From Rhizomys pruinosus (taxonomy: Eukaryota; Chordata; Mammalia; Rodentia; Spalacidae), in NCBI GenBank assembly GCA_009823505.1, contig VZQC01000610.1:1353104-1417103 (forward strand): a stretch of 64,000 nucleotides of DNA, written 5' to 3'. Position 1 is the first letter of the stretch. Each line of letters starts with the position of its first letter. The notes beneath the pieces are model-generated. The model was not told the origin of the DNA. It ran no database searches and saw only the letters and a list, made by a program, of their open reading frames with translations. The position numbers were made by a program, and so were the translations under genes. Of this stretch, positions 44,393-56,854 are shown piece by piece.

Positions 44393-44544
44393 CCCAGGTG
44401 TGGTGACATGCATCTTTAAGCCCTGCACTTGGGCTGCAGAAGCAGGCAGATCTCTGTGAGTTCAAGGCCAGCCTGGTCTATCTAGCAAGTTTCAGGCCAG
44501 CTGGGACTACAGGGAGATCCTGCCTCAAAAAGACAAAAAAAAAG
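44393..44544 (+). mobile_element. B1 SINE inserted in a B3 tail
   Basis: Forward B1. The 20-bp segment at 44373-44392 is repeated exactly at 44545-44564 as target duplication, so it landed in the older SINE's A-rich tail. Confidence 0.93.
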
Positions 44545-44599
44545 AAAAAAATTAATGAATCTTTAAAATAAAAAAAGTAACATGAAAAAAATGAGTTGA

Positions 44600-44735
44600 G
44601 CTAGACAGGTGGCTCAATCAAGGGCTTCCTGTGCAAGCATGAAGACCTGAGTTGCCTAAGCTGTCCTTGAACTTGAAATCTTTCTGCCTTAGCCTTCAGA
44701 ATAGCTAGGAATAGAAGCCTGCACCACCAGGCTTG
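44600..44735. mobile_element. ID-like plus B1 fragments
   Basis: An ID-like head (44600-44655) abuts a reverse B1-like piece (cttgaacttgaaatctttct, ataggaatagaagcc-like end). The join has no linker. Confidence 0.5.
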
Positions 44736-45659
44736 AGTGGAAGAACATTATTCTGGTAACCAGTGGTGTGGAAAGAGACACTATTAGGAAATTACCCTTC
44801 TACTGCTGTGGAGAGAAGACTTCTCAGCAGGGAATGAGATGCTCTGGGGGCCCTAGGGTTCCTGCTCTGGAATCTTCCCCTGGGAGGTCAAGTGAAATGA
44901 GAGGCCATAAAACCTAAACAAGCATCTTAAGGCAAAGCCTGGGCCTCTGCTTTAACATGAGCACAAAAACCAGGAGTTTGGGGAGCTCTGCTGACTGCTT
45001 CTCTCTGGCTCTTTTCAGTTCACAGGAAAGAGTCCAAAGGAGCCATAAATGTGTGTCTGGCCAAGCGGGATATTTGTTTTGCCGATAGGAAGTTTGTCTC
45101 CGAGCATCACAGTGAGGATGCATTGGCTTCCGTCCACACCAGGCTCTGTGTCCTCTGCTGCAGGCACGCTCATGACAACAGTGAAGCCGGTTGTTTTGAA
45201 ACAAGCTCTGGCTAGCTTTATTAAAGAAAATTGTTTCAGCACTCTTCCAGCATGCTTCTAATGATATCAAAACTGCCTGGACTAGTGACAGCCAGTATGC
45301 ACACTCTGTAGTACTTTCTGTTTGTTGTGCCCAGTTCTGTATTACTACCACTGTAGCGATGGACACTCATTTTGCCAACATAGCATAGTATTCAGATTTC
45401 CTCCAGGATGGGCAGTTGTTGGGAAAAAAATGACCAATTCCTTTCTGCTTTGTCTGAGACTCTTCTGGGTCTATTTGCCCCCAGCATGGACTTTCCACTT
45501 TTCATAAGGAGCCTAGAGATGACCAGCTCCAGAGACACTTTCGTCTTTTTTGCAGCCACATTCTTCTTGCCTTAAGTGGACAACAAAGAGTAGACACTGA
45601 GATGGTCAAGGAGCAAGAGAAATGGGTTCCCCTAAGCCGGTTCTTGATCTGCTTGGTTT
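44736..45659. other. Unassigned sequence with a 150-codon minus-strand frame
   Basis: No repeat recognised. The frame at 44914-45366 (minus) is the longest outside known repeats, but it shows no domain and has a competing open frame. The segment 45050-45200 retains several CpGs. It could be a regulatory or decayed element. Confidence 0.35.
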
Positions 45660-46137
45660 GGCTACTGTTGGGACTCACAGAACCGGACCCCCGCTCCAGA
45701 TCCTAGGCAGAGATATTTTCTGCAGTAAACTTAAGTAGAGAGACTTCCTCTTTCTGGGCCTGTGCCTTAGGAATGAGTCAAAAGCTATTCTCTGCATCAG
45801 AAAACAGACAGATGAAAAAAGAAAAAAGAAAAAAAAAAAAAAAGCAATTACTCCAGACCCCTGAGAGACTTCTTTATCAGAAAAAGTCAGAAAAAAAAGA
45901 AAACAAAAACAAATAAAAAGTGCTTTCCCTGCCTCAAGAAGTTTCAGCACAAAACCTTGCAGTTTCACGGTGGGCAATCCCCCACGCCCCTCTTTCTGCA
46001 TTATGAGCTCTCCCACTTAAACACCCTGATGCCAGGCGTCTCACACCTTCCCAGAGCTGGGCACCTTGTGTTCCCAGTAAAGCTTGTTCCACCTTTTGGG
46101 CTCTCCTGTTTCATTTTGTGTGTGGCTACCCCAGACA
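45660..46137 (+). mobile_element. Possible LTR 3' portion
   Basis: An A-rich tract (45812-45845 and 45890-45920) is followed by ctcccacttaaacaccctg, cagtaaagcttgttcc and tttcattttgtgtgtggcta. This reads like the R-U5 part of a rodent LTR. The family is unknown and the start is undefined. Confidence 0.3.
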
Positions 46138-46771
46138 CGCACACACACACACACACACACATACACATACACACACACATTCACACACACATACATACAC
46201 ACACGCACATACACACACATACACACACGTACACACACACACATACACAGACACATACATACACACACATACACACACATACACACACATACACACACAA
46301 ACACACACACATACACACACGCATACACACACATACACACACATGTACACACACACATACACAGACACATATACATACACACACACATACACACAAACAC
46401 ACACACACATACACACACACACGCACATACACATACACATACACATACATACACATATACACACACATACACACACATACACACACATACACACACACAT
46501 ACACACACGCACATACACACACATACACACACATATACACATACATACACACACATACACACACACACATATACAGGCACATACACATACATACACACAC
46601 ATACACACACATACACACACACGCACACACACACACAAACACACATACACATACACACACATACACACATATACAGACACATACACACACATACACACAC
46701 ATACACACATACACACACATACACACACGCACATACACACATACATACACACGCACATACACACACATACA

Positions 46772-46814
<43 letters not shown>

Positions 46815-47192
46815 ACACACATACACACACGCACATACACACACATACACACACATATACACATACATACACACACATACACACACACACATATACAGGC
46901 ACATACACATACATACACACACATACACACACATACACACACACGCACACACACACACAAACACACATACACATACACACACATACACACATATACAGAC
47001 ACATACACACACATACACACACATACACACATACACACACATACACACACGCACATACACACATACATACACACGCACATACACACACATACACACACAT
47101 ACACACACACATACACACACACACATACACATACACACACACATACACACACATACACACACACATACACACATGCACACACACACACACAC
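46138..47192 (+). repeat. Giant CA-type microsatellite with higher-order duplication
   Basis: About 1,055 bp of ca repeats with scattered ta, cg and ga variants. A 311-bp segment (46479-46789) recurs without a mismatch at 46801-47111, an offset of 322 bp. All long Thr/His and Cys/Val open frames on both strands here are repeat by-products. Confidence 0.97.
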
Positions 47193-47905
47193 GAGCTTAC
47201 CTTGCTCAGGATTACCCACTAGCCTGCCTGTCACCCTCTGCCATGCCCCTTCTTCCTGGACTCTTTCCTTCTGAATTGCCTGTCTCTTTTCCAGTGAGCC
47301 AGGCCTTCCACATCTTCCTCCGTTTTATGTAACATCTCTCTCTCCTTTCTCTAGTTTATCAGAACCCTAGTCACTCCACAAGGCCCAGACCCACTGTCAT
47401 TTGTCCTTACAACATTCCAAACATTCCTGCAAGGAGGGGCCTTCTGCTGCTGCTGCTCCTCCTGTGCCTCTGTGCTGGAACTTGGAGCTTTTCGTGCAAT
47501 AGGGCAATTTTCAGGGCTCTATTAGTCCATACTCTGAGCTCCTGGAGAACAAGACTACTATATTATTGAGTGCTATTGAGCCAGACGAGAAATTGAATCA
47601 TCAAGAGAAGGTGAAAAAATCAATAAAAAGGGCCGGGAAGACAGCTCTAAGTACAGATGTAGCTGGAGTTGGATCCTTGGATGCCACCGTAAAAGGAAAG
47701 AGCCAAAGCTGTGACCCCACACGTGTGCTGCGTCACCGCGTGTCCACACACAATGTTCAGTAGGAAATTATTAATGAATCCAATGCAAAAATGAGAATGA
47801 AACAAAGACAAGTGACAGGAGAGGATGAGAGAGTGGGGTGTAGCAATTTCCCCTGAGATAACTCCTTCCATCTTAGGGGGAAACAGGGTACAAAACAAGA
47901 TGTTA
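47193..47905. other. Unassigned sequence
   Basis: No gene recognised. A weak tRNA-SINE-like patch (agacagctctaagtacaga) at about 47640 is not strong enough to call. Confidence 0.4.
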
Positions 47906-47918
47906 TAAAGTGTGGAAA

Positions 47919-48141
47919 GGGGTTTGGAGAGATGGCCTGGCGGTTAAGAGCACCAACTGCTCTTGCAGAGAACCCAGGTTCGATCCCCAGCACCCACATG
48001 GCTGCTGAGAACCGTCTTTAACTCCAGTTCCGGGGGAATCCAACACCCTCTTCTGACCTCCACGGCATTGCATGACACGGGTGCACAAACCTACATGCAG
48101 ACAGTACATTCATACACATATGAAAATAAATAAATAAAAAT
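47919..48141 (+). mobile_element. B2 SINE (short form)
   Basis: Forward B2 with an intact B box (ggttcgatcc). The duplication taaagtgtggaaa flanks it at 47906-47918 and 48142-48154. Confidence 0.95.
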
Positions 48142-48189
48142 TAAAGTGTGGAAAAAACAGGATGTTCTAAGAGGAGGTAAAACATTCTA

Positions 48190-48690
48190 TCCTGCAAGGA
48201 AGCTCCTTCGCTCAGGAAGTCAGCATCTGGATAGCCTCAGGAAATCTCTGAAACTGACCAGGTTCACTAGGCCCTTCCCTCTCTAACCATATGTAAATTC
48301 AGACCCTCTCAGGCCTGCCAACCTACCTGGATATTTAGAGACCAGTTAAGCTGCCTGGTCCAAGAGGCTCTGACCAACTGAGCCTCCAGAAAAGGACACT
48401 CTCCAGCCTGCTGAGCTGCCTGTAGGTTGTGAAATGCACTTCACGTTTCCTGTTTGCTGAGCTGTCACTCATGCTGGGGTGTGCTTGGGTGACACAGCTG
48501 TCTGTGAGTCATTTCTGCTCTGGTAAGTAACCCCTGACCTGTTCTCCTATAAGTAATCACATGAAACTCAATGGTTCCCCAAGTCGTTTGTTGATGGCCT
48601 CCTTCTTTCTGTGGTTGGTTCCCTATCTGGGGTGGGTAGAACATGTTTGTTTGTCTCCAGGAAGAGTGTCACCCAGCAGAGGGGCATAGG
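48190..48690 (+). mobile_element. LTR-like dispersed repeat
   Basis: Shares gagtcatttctgctctgg, aacccctgacctg and caatggttccccaagt with the reverse copy at 15095. It contains tctggggtgggtagaacatg, which I recall as repetitive in rodents. The exact family is not assigned. Confidence 0.55.
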
Positions 48691-49190
48691 AGGAAGGAGA
48701 ATGGGGGAGGAAGAAGGGGGAAGGAGGGAGAGGGGGAGGAGGGAGAGNTCCTTCTTTCTGTGGTTGGTTCCCTATCTGGGGTGGGTAGAACATGTTTGTT
48801 TGTCTCCAGGAAGAGTGTCACCCAGCAGAGGGGCATAGGAGGAAGGAGAATGGGGGAGGAAGAAGGGGGAAGGAGGGAGAGGGGGAAGAAGGAGAGGGGG
48901 AGGAAGGAGGGGGGAGGAAGGAGAGGGGGAGGAAGGAGAGGGGGAGGAAGGAGAGGAGGAGGAAGGAGAGGGAGAGGAAGGAGAGGGAGGAGGAAGGAGA
49001 GGGGAAGGAAGGAGAGGGGGAGGACGGAGGGGGGAAGGAAGGAGAGGGGGAGGACGGAGGGGGGAAGGAAGGAGAGGAGGATGAGAAGGAGGGAGAGACA
49101 CAGAGAGAGGAGGAACAAGAAGAGAGAAAGGGAAGGAAGGAGGAAGAGTAGAAAGAGGGAAAGATGAAGGGGAGGTGAGAAACCGCAGAG
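48691..49190 (+). repeat. Purine-only GGA/GAA tract
   Basis: About 500 bp almost entirely of A and G (apart from the duplicated patch 48749-48835), with a frequent ~15-bp unit of the ggaaggagagggggag type. The long Arg/Gly/Glu and Ser/Pro frames here are by-products. Confidence 0.93.
48748..48748. other. Assembly join (single N) with duplicated flanks
   Basis: The bases after the N (48749 onward) repeat those from 48600 onward for about 134 bp before diverging inside the purine tract. This points to a failed merge of overlapping contig ends. Confidence 0.85.
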
Positions 49191-50257
49191 AGAAAAACAG
49201 TAGTTTAGGTGTAGGTGACACAGGCAAACAGGCGGGGCGCAGGCAGGCCTGGGACTCCCGCAGGGTTACTATAAGGCTTTGCTGACTGTAATCAGATGAG
49301 TTCTGTTTTTTTAAAGGTGGAGCAGCATCAACTCCAGGTGAGCACTCTGAGGCAGCACAGAAAGGCGGCAGAGGACTGACTCCTGAATATCGCGTGAATC
49401 TCTAATCCAAGGCTGGCTCACTCAAGTATAAGCACACTTCTTGAGGTCTGACTTCAGGCAGTTGAGCAAGACTTGAAAAGAAGCCACGCTCACACCCAGT
49501 CCAGTGTGAAGGTATCTGGGTGTCATTCTGACACAGAGGAGATGCCGATGGCCCTTGTGACTGATGTCTGTCTCTTGACCCTTGAGCATGTCTTCCTGAG
49601 TGGGTAGACACTGGGTCTCACTCTTGGCCATCTCCTTGACTGCCTGCAACCTCATCCATCTGCAAAGATATTAAAGTCGAGCGATGTGACATTCCAAAGG
49701 CCAGGGCTTGCATTTGATTTAACAGTGTGACACCAACCAAGGAAAATAGAGTCATAAAATAAATGCAGGTGCATTTTCGGTAACTTCTGACACCAAGAGC
49801 CAAGAGCAAACAGAGGAGGAAAGAAGGAGCAGTTAGGAAAGAAGGCCAGCCTGGTCTTCCTGGGGGTCTCAGCTTGTTTAAACTCAGTAATAAATGTTTG
49901 AGCAGATGCTTGTAAACTTTAGGTGGCAAACCTGCCCTCCCACCTGGCATCAAATAAGATCACTGACACTTAAGCCTTGATCCCCAGCCCTGTGAGGTGT
50001 GTTTTCCATCATAATTTTCATAGAATCTATGAATAGGTTAAGTTTCAATCACTATTTTTTGTACATGAAAAAGAGACAGTTTACCCAAGGCTGCAAGGCC
50101 AGAGAACAGTGGGATGGGACTCAGAGATGGGCATCCACTTCCAGAGACAAAGGCCCCAGTCACAGTACAGAGCTGCCCACCAAGGCTCCTTAAACACATT
50201 TCTGAAGGGTAAGGCACTTGGAATGCGCTGGATGCACAACCAAAAATAATTACTAAC
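49191..50257. other. Unassigned sequence
   Basis: No gene or repeat recognised. The patch near 49225-49260 is CpG-containing. Confidence 0.4.
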
Positions 50258-50450
50258 TGGGGATGTAGCTCAGTAGAATGCTTGCCTAGCATGCATGAAG
50301 CCATAGATGCCATACTCTAGGCCTGAACACACATACACCAGACTTAGTGGCACATACCTGTAATCCCAGCACTCTAGAAGAATCAGAAGTTTAAGATCAT
50401 TGTCACCTATATTATGAGTTTTAGGCCATTCTGGTCTAGATGAGAGTGTA
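50258..50450 (+). mobile_element. ID-B1 composite SINE
   Basis: ID-like head (ctggggatgtagctcagtag, gcttgcctagcatgcat) followed by a diverged B1 (cacatacctgtaatcccagc). A short purine run follows to about 50500. Confidence 0.75.
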
Positions 50451-50500
50451 TCAGGGAGGGGGAGGAGGAAGAAGAGGGAGAGAGAAAAGAAGGAGAAGGA

Positions 50501-52355
50501 GCATTAGTAATTAAACGTGGGACTGGCAGGTGTACTCACCTTACTCAATTCTTATCTGAACCACTCTAAAGACCTGGAGGTATTGTTCACTGGTATGTGT
50601 TTGCTGAGAAGCTGTGAAGGCCTGTCGGTTCAACATCTCTCCCTAAATGACCACTCTGACAGGATTAAAACCTGAGGTGCAGGACTCACAGGGACACAGC
50701 CAATGGGAAGGGGAAATGGAACCCATAGCTCTGAGGGAATTGGGAATGGACGGGCAGTGGTAAGAGAAGTAGTGAACTGGGAAAGCTGAAACCCACCTTG
50801 GTCCTGCCCCCACCACAACCAACCCCGCTGTATGATAAAATTCTCAGGGGTACTAACATCAAAGCTGTCCTGAGAGTGTAGAGGTCATTGGGGTGGAAAT
50901 GGGAGGACGCCCTCAAAACTTAGACTTACTCTCTTTATTTCTTCCAGTTGCCTGTGACACCAGGCAATTTCTATTCTTGTCCCAAAGCAGACAGAAGTTT
51001 GCTGTATAAAGAAGGAAATCTAGAAAAGACCTTCTCAGAGTTAAGGTAGCCAGGACAGGTGCTGGGAGGAGTGAACGGCATCAGGCCCCCACTTCCCTCG
51101 TCTCTAAGACAAAGTGCGGTATGATTTCACCAAACCACCAATTTTACTGGGATTGCTAATAGGGCAATATGCGAGGGGTTTAGTTACAGAAATGTGCCCC
51201 CCATGGCCACACAAGAAAGTCTCTATCAGGGCATGGACCATGTGACCTCCTGCCTGCCACATAAAATGATGATAGTGAAGCCTCTCTCCAGCTTCCTCTG
51301 CTTTCAGTCTTATTTCTTCCCCCACATACAATTCAGGCCAACTGGTTGGCTGCAAGTTAGGACTTTCTTGTGAAGCATCAACAGTCAAGTTTTATGTTGA
51401 TCCGAGGCAGGCAGGTGCAGCCAAGCTTGGGAAGAAGGGCTCTGTCCATAGCTTGCTATGCTGAGGACAGTTCTATGCGATAACAGGGTATAAGCCTAAG
51501 CCCAGCAGCTAAGCAGTGACTAGCCATCCAGCTGCATGATGTGAGCAGCCGAATCCACCCTCTCCTGCTCTCCAAATTCCTGCAGGCCACATACCCAAGG
51601 ATGCTTCTCTGAGTAGACTGCAAAGCCTGTTAAAAAGAGCAAATTACAAGTGCAGATGGGCTCATCTGCTTTGAATAGCCCAGGAACATCACACTTAAGG
51701 AAGCCTTTCTGAGGTCATAAGCTGTACAGACATGGGGCTCCCATTCAGCTCCCAGCATCTACTTTGGAAGGATGAAAAGCAAAAAATCAAAAGTCAGAGT
51801 TTAAAGAGAGAAAAAAAGAGGCAAAAAGAAACCAGGCAAGCATAAGAAATCTGTAAGAAAAACTCATTAATATTTTTATTTGAGTGCATGAAGTTGGAAA
51901 TGTTCTTTCTATGAAAATGAACCATTTTGTGTGTTTTCCTGAGATGTGCAGCCAGCGTGGCCCTAAGAAGTGACAGAAGGAAGACCCGGAAGAGCAAAGT
52001 GAGCTATGTCCACAGGCCCCAGGTACAGCCTGACAATGCCTCACCTTGTGCTCAAGGAATAAAGGATGGAATCTGAGCCTGTAGGTCGCAAAGCTTTATT
52101 GGGGTAGGGTGAACAGTACAAAAGGGACTCAGCTCCCTGGTGTCTGGCTTGATTTATTAGGGAAATGCGCATTACAGCTAATTAGTTTGTACTCAAACCC
52201 TACTAGCTAAGCCCTTTGTTAGTCTAAGAGTTGACCAACCCCAAGGATACCTCTCTTGTCACCCAGGCAGGGTCTTAGAGATGTCAAATCACCATAATAC
52301 AGAGAATAAAGCTTTAAAAATAAGTTTCTAATACTTGACCATTCAAAAAACAAGA
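50501..52355. other. Mostly unassigned sequence
   Basis: No gene seen in 1.85 kb. Around 52010-52200 a minus-strand reading ccccaataaagctttgcg could be the end of an LTR, but this is too weak to annotate separately. Confidence 0.35.
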
Positions 52356-52690
52356 AGGGTATGGGAAAATGGCTCAGTCAGTAAAGTGCTTGCTGCTGGA
52401 GCATGAGACCCAAGGGAGTTCAAGTCTCCAGAATACACAGAAAAAGCCAGGGGTGGTGGCGTGCACTGTGTGTGACCCCAGTGCAGGGGAGGCAGACACA
52501 AGGGCATCTCAGGAGCTCCCTGGCCATCCGATCTAACCTTGTCAGTGAGCTCCAGCTTCAGTGGGAGACCCTGACTTACAAATTAAGATGGAGAGCTACT
52601 GTGGAAAATATCTGACATGGACCTCTGGCCAACATGCGTATGTGTTGCATGTGTACACACACGCATGAACACACAAAAATTAAAATTATT
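52356..52690 (+). mobile_element. B4 SINE
   Basis: Head gggaaaatggctcagtcagt, linker, B1-like ccaggggtggtggcgtgcac, then the gacctctggccaacatgcgt segment and an A-rich tail. Confidence 0.75.
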
Positions 52691-52749
52691 AATTAAATTT
52701 TACAAGATAAGATGGTTCAGTGCATAAGAAGATGGCTCAGAAATTCCAG

Positions 52750-52905
52750 ATTTTATGATGGTATGGTGGTCCAAGCCTTTATTCCCAATGATTAACGGGT
52801 AGAGGCAGGCGGATCTCTGTGAGATCAAAGCCAGCCTGGTCTACATAGGCAGTTATAGGGCACCTGTTGCTACATAGGGAGACCTATCTCAAAATTACAA
52901 ACAAA
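52750..52905 (+). mobile_element. B1 SINE
   Basis: Forward B1 with gtagaggcaggcggatctct and gccagcctggtctacat. The head is diverged. Confidence 0.83.
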
Positions 52906-54102
52906 AAAGTTTCTAATTTTAAAGCATATCTTATTTTTAATATTTGTTATAGTAATGCTCAGTTGTCTGTATAAATATTCCAAAAAAATAAGATTTCCAA
53001 AATCCAAAATGAAGCATTTCTGCTGGCTGGCAGGTCAGATTGCAGACTCTCTACCTGTGCTGACATAATTACCAAGCTCACAGGTGAGAAAACCCACATG
53101 AAGAGAAATGATTAAAATGTACAGTCCACAGCCCTAAAGCATCAAGTAGATGAATATATATGAAGGAAACAGAACCGAGTACACAGGAGGTGGGTGCAGT
53201 CTACACTCACACACAGAGGATCGGCCACAGCCACACCAGGACCATGGTAGTTCCCTGCCATCAGCTGTGACCCCAGGTGCCAGACCCCCACAGGCACCCT
53301 GAGCTGCCCTACTGACCTCCAGACCCTCCAGCACCCCTGTGAACAGCTACTCCTCTCTGTGGGAGCTCAAGGCCCAGCACTTAAATGCAGAAAACCTTAG
53401 CTTGGTTCAACAGCCAAGACATTTGGGTGTTTCATTCTCAGTATCTATTTCTATTTATGTCTTCACAGTTGCTGTTCTGTTATGAAAAATTACTGGGGGG
53501 TTAGGAGCAGAGATCCAGGAAAGTTTTCTTTCTTCCTTTGGTTCTATTTTTCTTTTTATGACACAAAGAACTGGAAGGAAGTTGGACTCATTTCAGTTTC
53601 CATTTTCGTTGCTTGAATGAAGTTATTTTATTGTCAGGGAAAACACAGCTATAAAGCAATCCACAGATGAAAGATCTTTCCAAGTTGACTTCACTGATCT
53701 GATTTTGGCCATAAACCCAACCAAAGACACAGCTCTGTTCATTAAGAATCATGAAAATAAGCAAGCACATCAGCAGAGCAAAGTCCTAAGTCTCCCCACA
53801 GAAAACCCTCTAGAATGAGGAGACAAAGGACTAATGTTTTGAATACACAGAGCGCACTTGTAAGTCAACAAGGAAAAGCCAAATATCCAACCAACGGGTA
53901 GTGCATAAGAAAACTGTCAGTGTGCTTTCTGTGGAGTTGAGGTGATGAGTGTCTTACTTAACTGTCTTGGTTCCGGAGAAATGTACACTGCAAAGTCATG
54001 TAACATGCCACCCAGAGCCCTGCATCTACTACTCAATGCACACGGATGACATGACACATGACCAAGAAGTTCAAACTCATCTATCATTAAACACTAAAAT
54101 TT
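52906..54102. other. Unassigned sequence
   Basis: No gene or repeat recognised in about 1.2 kb. Confidence 0.4.
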
Positions 54103-54292
54103 AAAGGGCTGGAGAGCTGACTCAGCAGTTAAAACCAAGACCTGGGTTCAAGTCCCCTCACGGCAACTAACAACCATCTATAACTCCAGTTCCCGAGGAA
54201 TTTGATACATTCTGACTTCCTCCAGCATTGCGTAACACGATGTACTTACATACATACAAGCAATATACTCATACATAAAATAAAAATAGTTA
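54103..54292 (+). mobile_element. B2/B3-related SINE, old
   Basis: agggctggagagctgactca head, ataactccagttcccgagg body and an ataaaataaaaatag tail. Confidence 0.75.
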
Positions 54293-54387
54293 AAAAATTA
54301 AAACTCAAAAACTATTCAAACTCATTTACTGCTAGGAGACTCTGAGCTAAATTTATGATGGAAATTTCTAGCTACCTTAAGGGCTAC

Positions 54388-54570
54388 CTCAAAGGCTGTT
54401 GAGATGGTTCAGTGGGTAGAGGTGTTTGCTGCCAACCCATGGATCTGAGTTCAAACCCTAGAACCTACATGATCAAAGGAAAGAGCCAAATCCTACAAAC
54501 TATCCTTTGTTCTCCATTCAGATGCCACAGCACACTTGAAAATACATTAATCATCATAAAGAAATGTACA
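54388..54570 (+). mobile_element. B3/B4-like SINE, old
   Basis: Head gctgttgagatggttcagtg with gatctgagttcaaaccct (B-box-like), then diverged sequence. Confidence 0.55.
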
Positions 54571-54604
54571 AGAAAGAAACTAATCTCTTAAAATACAGTG
54601 GTGA

Positions 54605-54849
54605 GGGCTGGAGAGATGGCCTAGTGGTTAAGAGTGCCGACTGCTCTTACAGAGGACCCGGGTTCGATCCCCAGCACCCACATGGTGGCTGAGAACCGCC
54701 TGAAACTCCATTTCCAGGAGAACTCCAGTTCCAGGGGAATCCGAGGCCCTCTTCTGACCTCCATGGCATTGCACGACACGGGTACACAAACCTGCATGCA
54801 GACAGTACATTCAGATACATACAGAAATAAATTTTTAAAAAATTTAAAA
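54605..54849 (+). mobile_element. B2 SINE (long form), young
   Basis: Forward B2 with intact A and B boxes (ggttcgatcc) and the extra internal block. Perfect duplication aaaatacagtggtga at 54590-54604 and 54850-54864. Confidence 0.97.
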
Positions 54850-54864
54850 AAAATACAGTGGTGA

Positions 54865-56489
54865 ATAAAAAGCATTATAAAAACACCAAACTTTTTTTTT
54901 CAGTATGCTAGCATGGAACACTTAAAAGTTTATATTTATGTTAAAATAATATTGCCATAGTATAAAGTACTTATGGATGCATATGTTAGAGTTACCCCAA
55001 AATCTAGGTCCTGCTGCAGATTCTGTGGCTTAAGCAGAGAGGGGTGAAGCATATTTGTAAACCACAAGACTTCGTCTTGTTTAGTGGTTGGTTAAGCCAG
55101 ACTGTGATAGAGGTTAAATATAATCCAAAATCATGCTCAGCACAGACCCCTGGAGGCTGAGAAGCCATGATAACATGAAGGGATGGGACCCAGGACAGAA
55201 AAATACATTAAGGAAAAGCTAACCAGAAATTAAATCACCTGTAGAATTTGTTAATAATAATTTATGAACATCAATTCTTCCCTTAGGATCATGGCGCTAT
55301 GTGAACATTCGATGGCAGGAACCAAGTGAGGGTGGAGGGCAGCCTTCTGTCTCCATTGCAACTTCCCATAAATGAAATTATAGACTTATTGGCAGATTAA
55401 AGGTTTCTTTAATTTTTAAAAATTTATGCAAAGAATTACAGAAGGGATTTTTAATTTTTTTTCTTTTTGTCTTTTTACTAAGATTTCAAGTTTTATACCT
55501 GAAGTACAATTTCTAAGACCTTATTGATTATTTATTTCTAGTTATACATTCCTTTGGATGTTTAAGGCCACACTGTTAGCCCAGATTAACCAAGTTTTTT
55601 GTTTTCTCAAGGTCACTTGAGGATCCAGTCCTCAGGGGTCACACAGGCTTTTTGTTGTTGTTGTTGGGGGTGGGGTGGGAGTCCCTGGCTCCTTTTGACT
55701 TTTCATTTACCAGTTCCATCCACTCGAGGACAAAGTCAGGTCTTGCTAGATCAGGCTTCCCTTGTTGAAGCATGAGCAGACTTTGCTCTTTATACACTGG
55801 ACACTGGCTGAATTCTCATTAGTGGATCTCCAAGACCTCTCTGCAAGGAAGACTGGTGACACATTTGCAGGACATTTCAAGAGATGCCCCCATGAATAGT
55901 CCCCTGGGACTTGGTTAACATCTGAGGGCAAGGAACAAAGTTATCTCTTAGGTACCTTGGCCAAATTGGTATGGGTGTTATGTATGGTCAGAAAGGCTAA
56001 GTTACACCAGCCTGATACATCATACCTATACTAAAATTATATTGTCTGAGAACAAACTGTATGTTATTTCCATATCATATTTCATGATTCGCCATTTTCC
56101 ATTTTGATTTTATATTGCTCTAAAGTATGCATACATACATACCCTCCACCCATATACCAAAATTCCAAAGTCTGAAAATAAGTGGTAGTTTAATTCTAGA
56201 ACCTGTCTAGGGCAGAGGGCTTTTTTTTAAAGAGATTAAATTCTTGTTATTTTTCTAAAGTGTTCAATCATGTCATTAACTCATGCACTTTAAGTAACAT
56301 TATTAATAATGCAAGAACTTAAGCTTGTATACTCTTAGGCCTCATCATTTTGCTGATCAAGCTTTTCATTGGTGAAATATTATAAATAGTGTAAAGAGGA
56401 CAAATGAAGTGTTCAATGGGAGATACTTAAGGCAGATACTCAGTTAGTAAAAGTCAAATGTAGTTCTTAACGTTGAAAACACAGAAATG
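54865..56489. other. Unassigned sequence
   Basis: No gene or repeat recognised in about 1.6 kb. It is A+T-rich. Confidence 0.4.
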
Positions 56490-56818
56490 TGAGCTGGTAA
56501 AACAGCTCAACTGGCAATGTCCTGTGTACAAGCATGAGGACCTGAGTTCCAGCCCCAGAACGCATTAAAAAAAAAACAAACAGGCATGGTGATGTATGCT
56601 TTTGCTCTCAGCAACTGGAAGTTGAGAGGAGAGGATCCCTGGGGCTTGCTGAACAGCTGGTCTAACCAAATTGGCCAGCTGCAGGCTCAGTGGGAGAGCC
56701 TGCTTCAAAAACCATGGTGGAGAGTGATAGAAGAAGATAACTAATGTTGACCTATGACCTCCATGTGCATAGGCACACAAACAAACATACATTTATATGA
56801 CACACACCCATATACATA
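56490..56818 (+). mobile_element. B4 SINE
   Basis: Head gctggtaaaacagctcaact, linker with an A run, B1-like caggcatggtgatgtatgct, then gagagtgatagaagaagata and tgacctatgacctccatgtg. Confidence 0.75.
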
Positions 56819-56823
56819 TACAT

Positions 56824-56851
<28 letters not shown>
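56819..56851 (+). repeat. (CA)n microsatellite
   Basis: ca run forming the tail of the preceding B4. Confidence 0.93.

Positions 56852-56854
<3 letters not shown>

Noticed and set aside
46041..47332. Long open frames (up to 421 codons) on both strands of the CA array
   Set aside because: They are Thr/His or Cys/Val dipeptide translations of a dinucleotide repeat, open in several frames at once, with no gene signal.
48611..49227. Arg/Gly/Glu and Ser/Pro/Leu frames
   Set aside because: They translate the purine tract and its complement, and one crosses the N.
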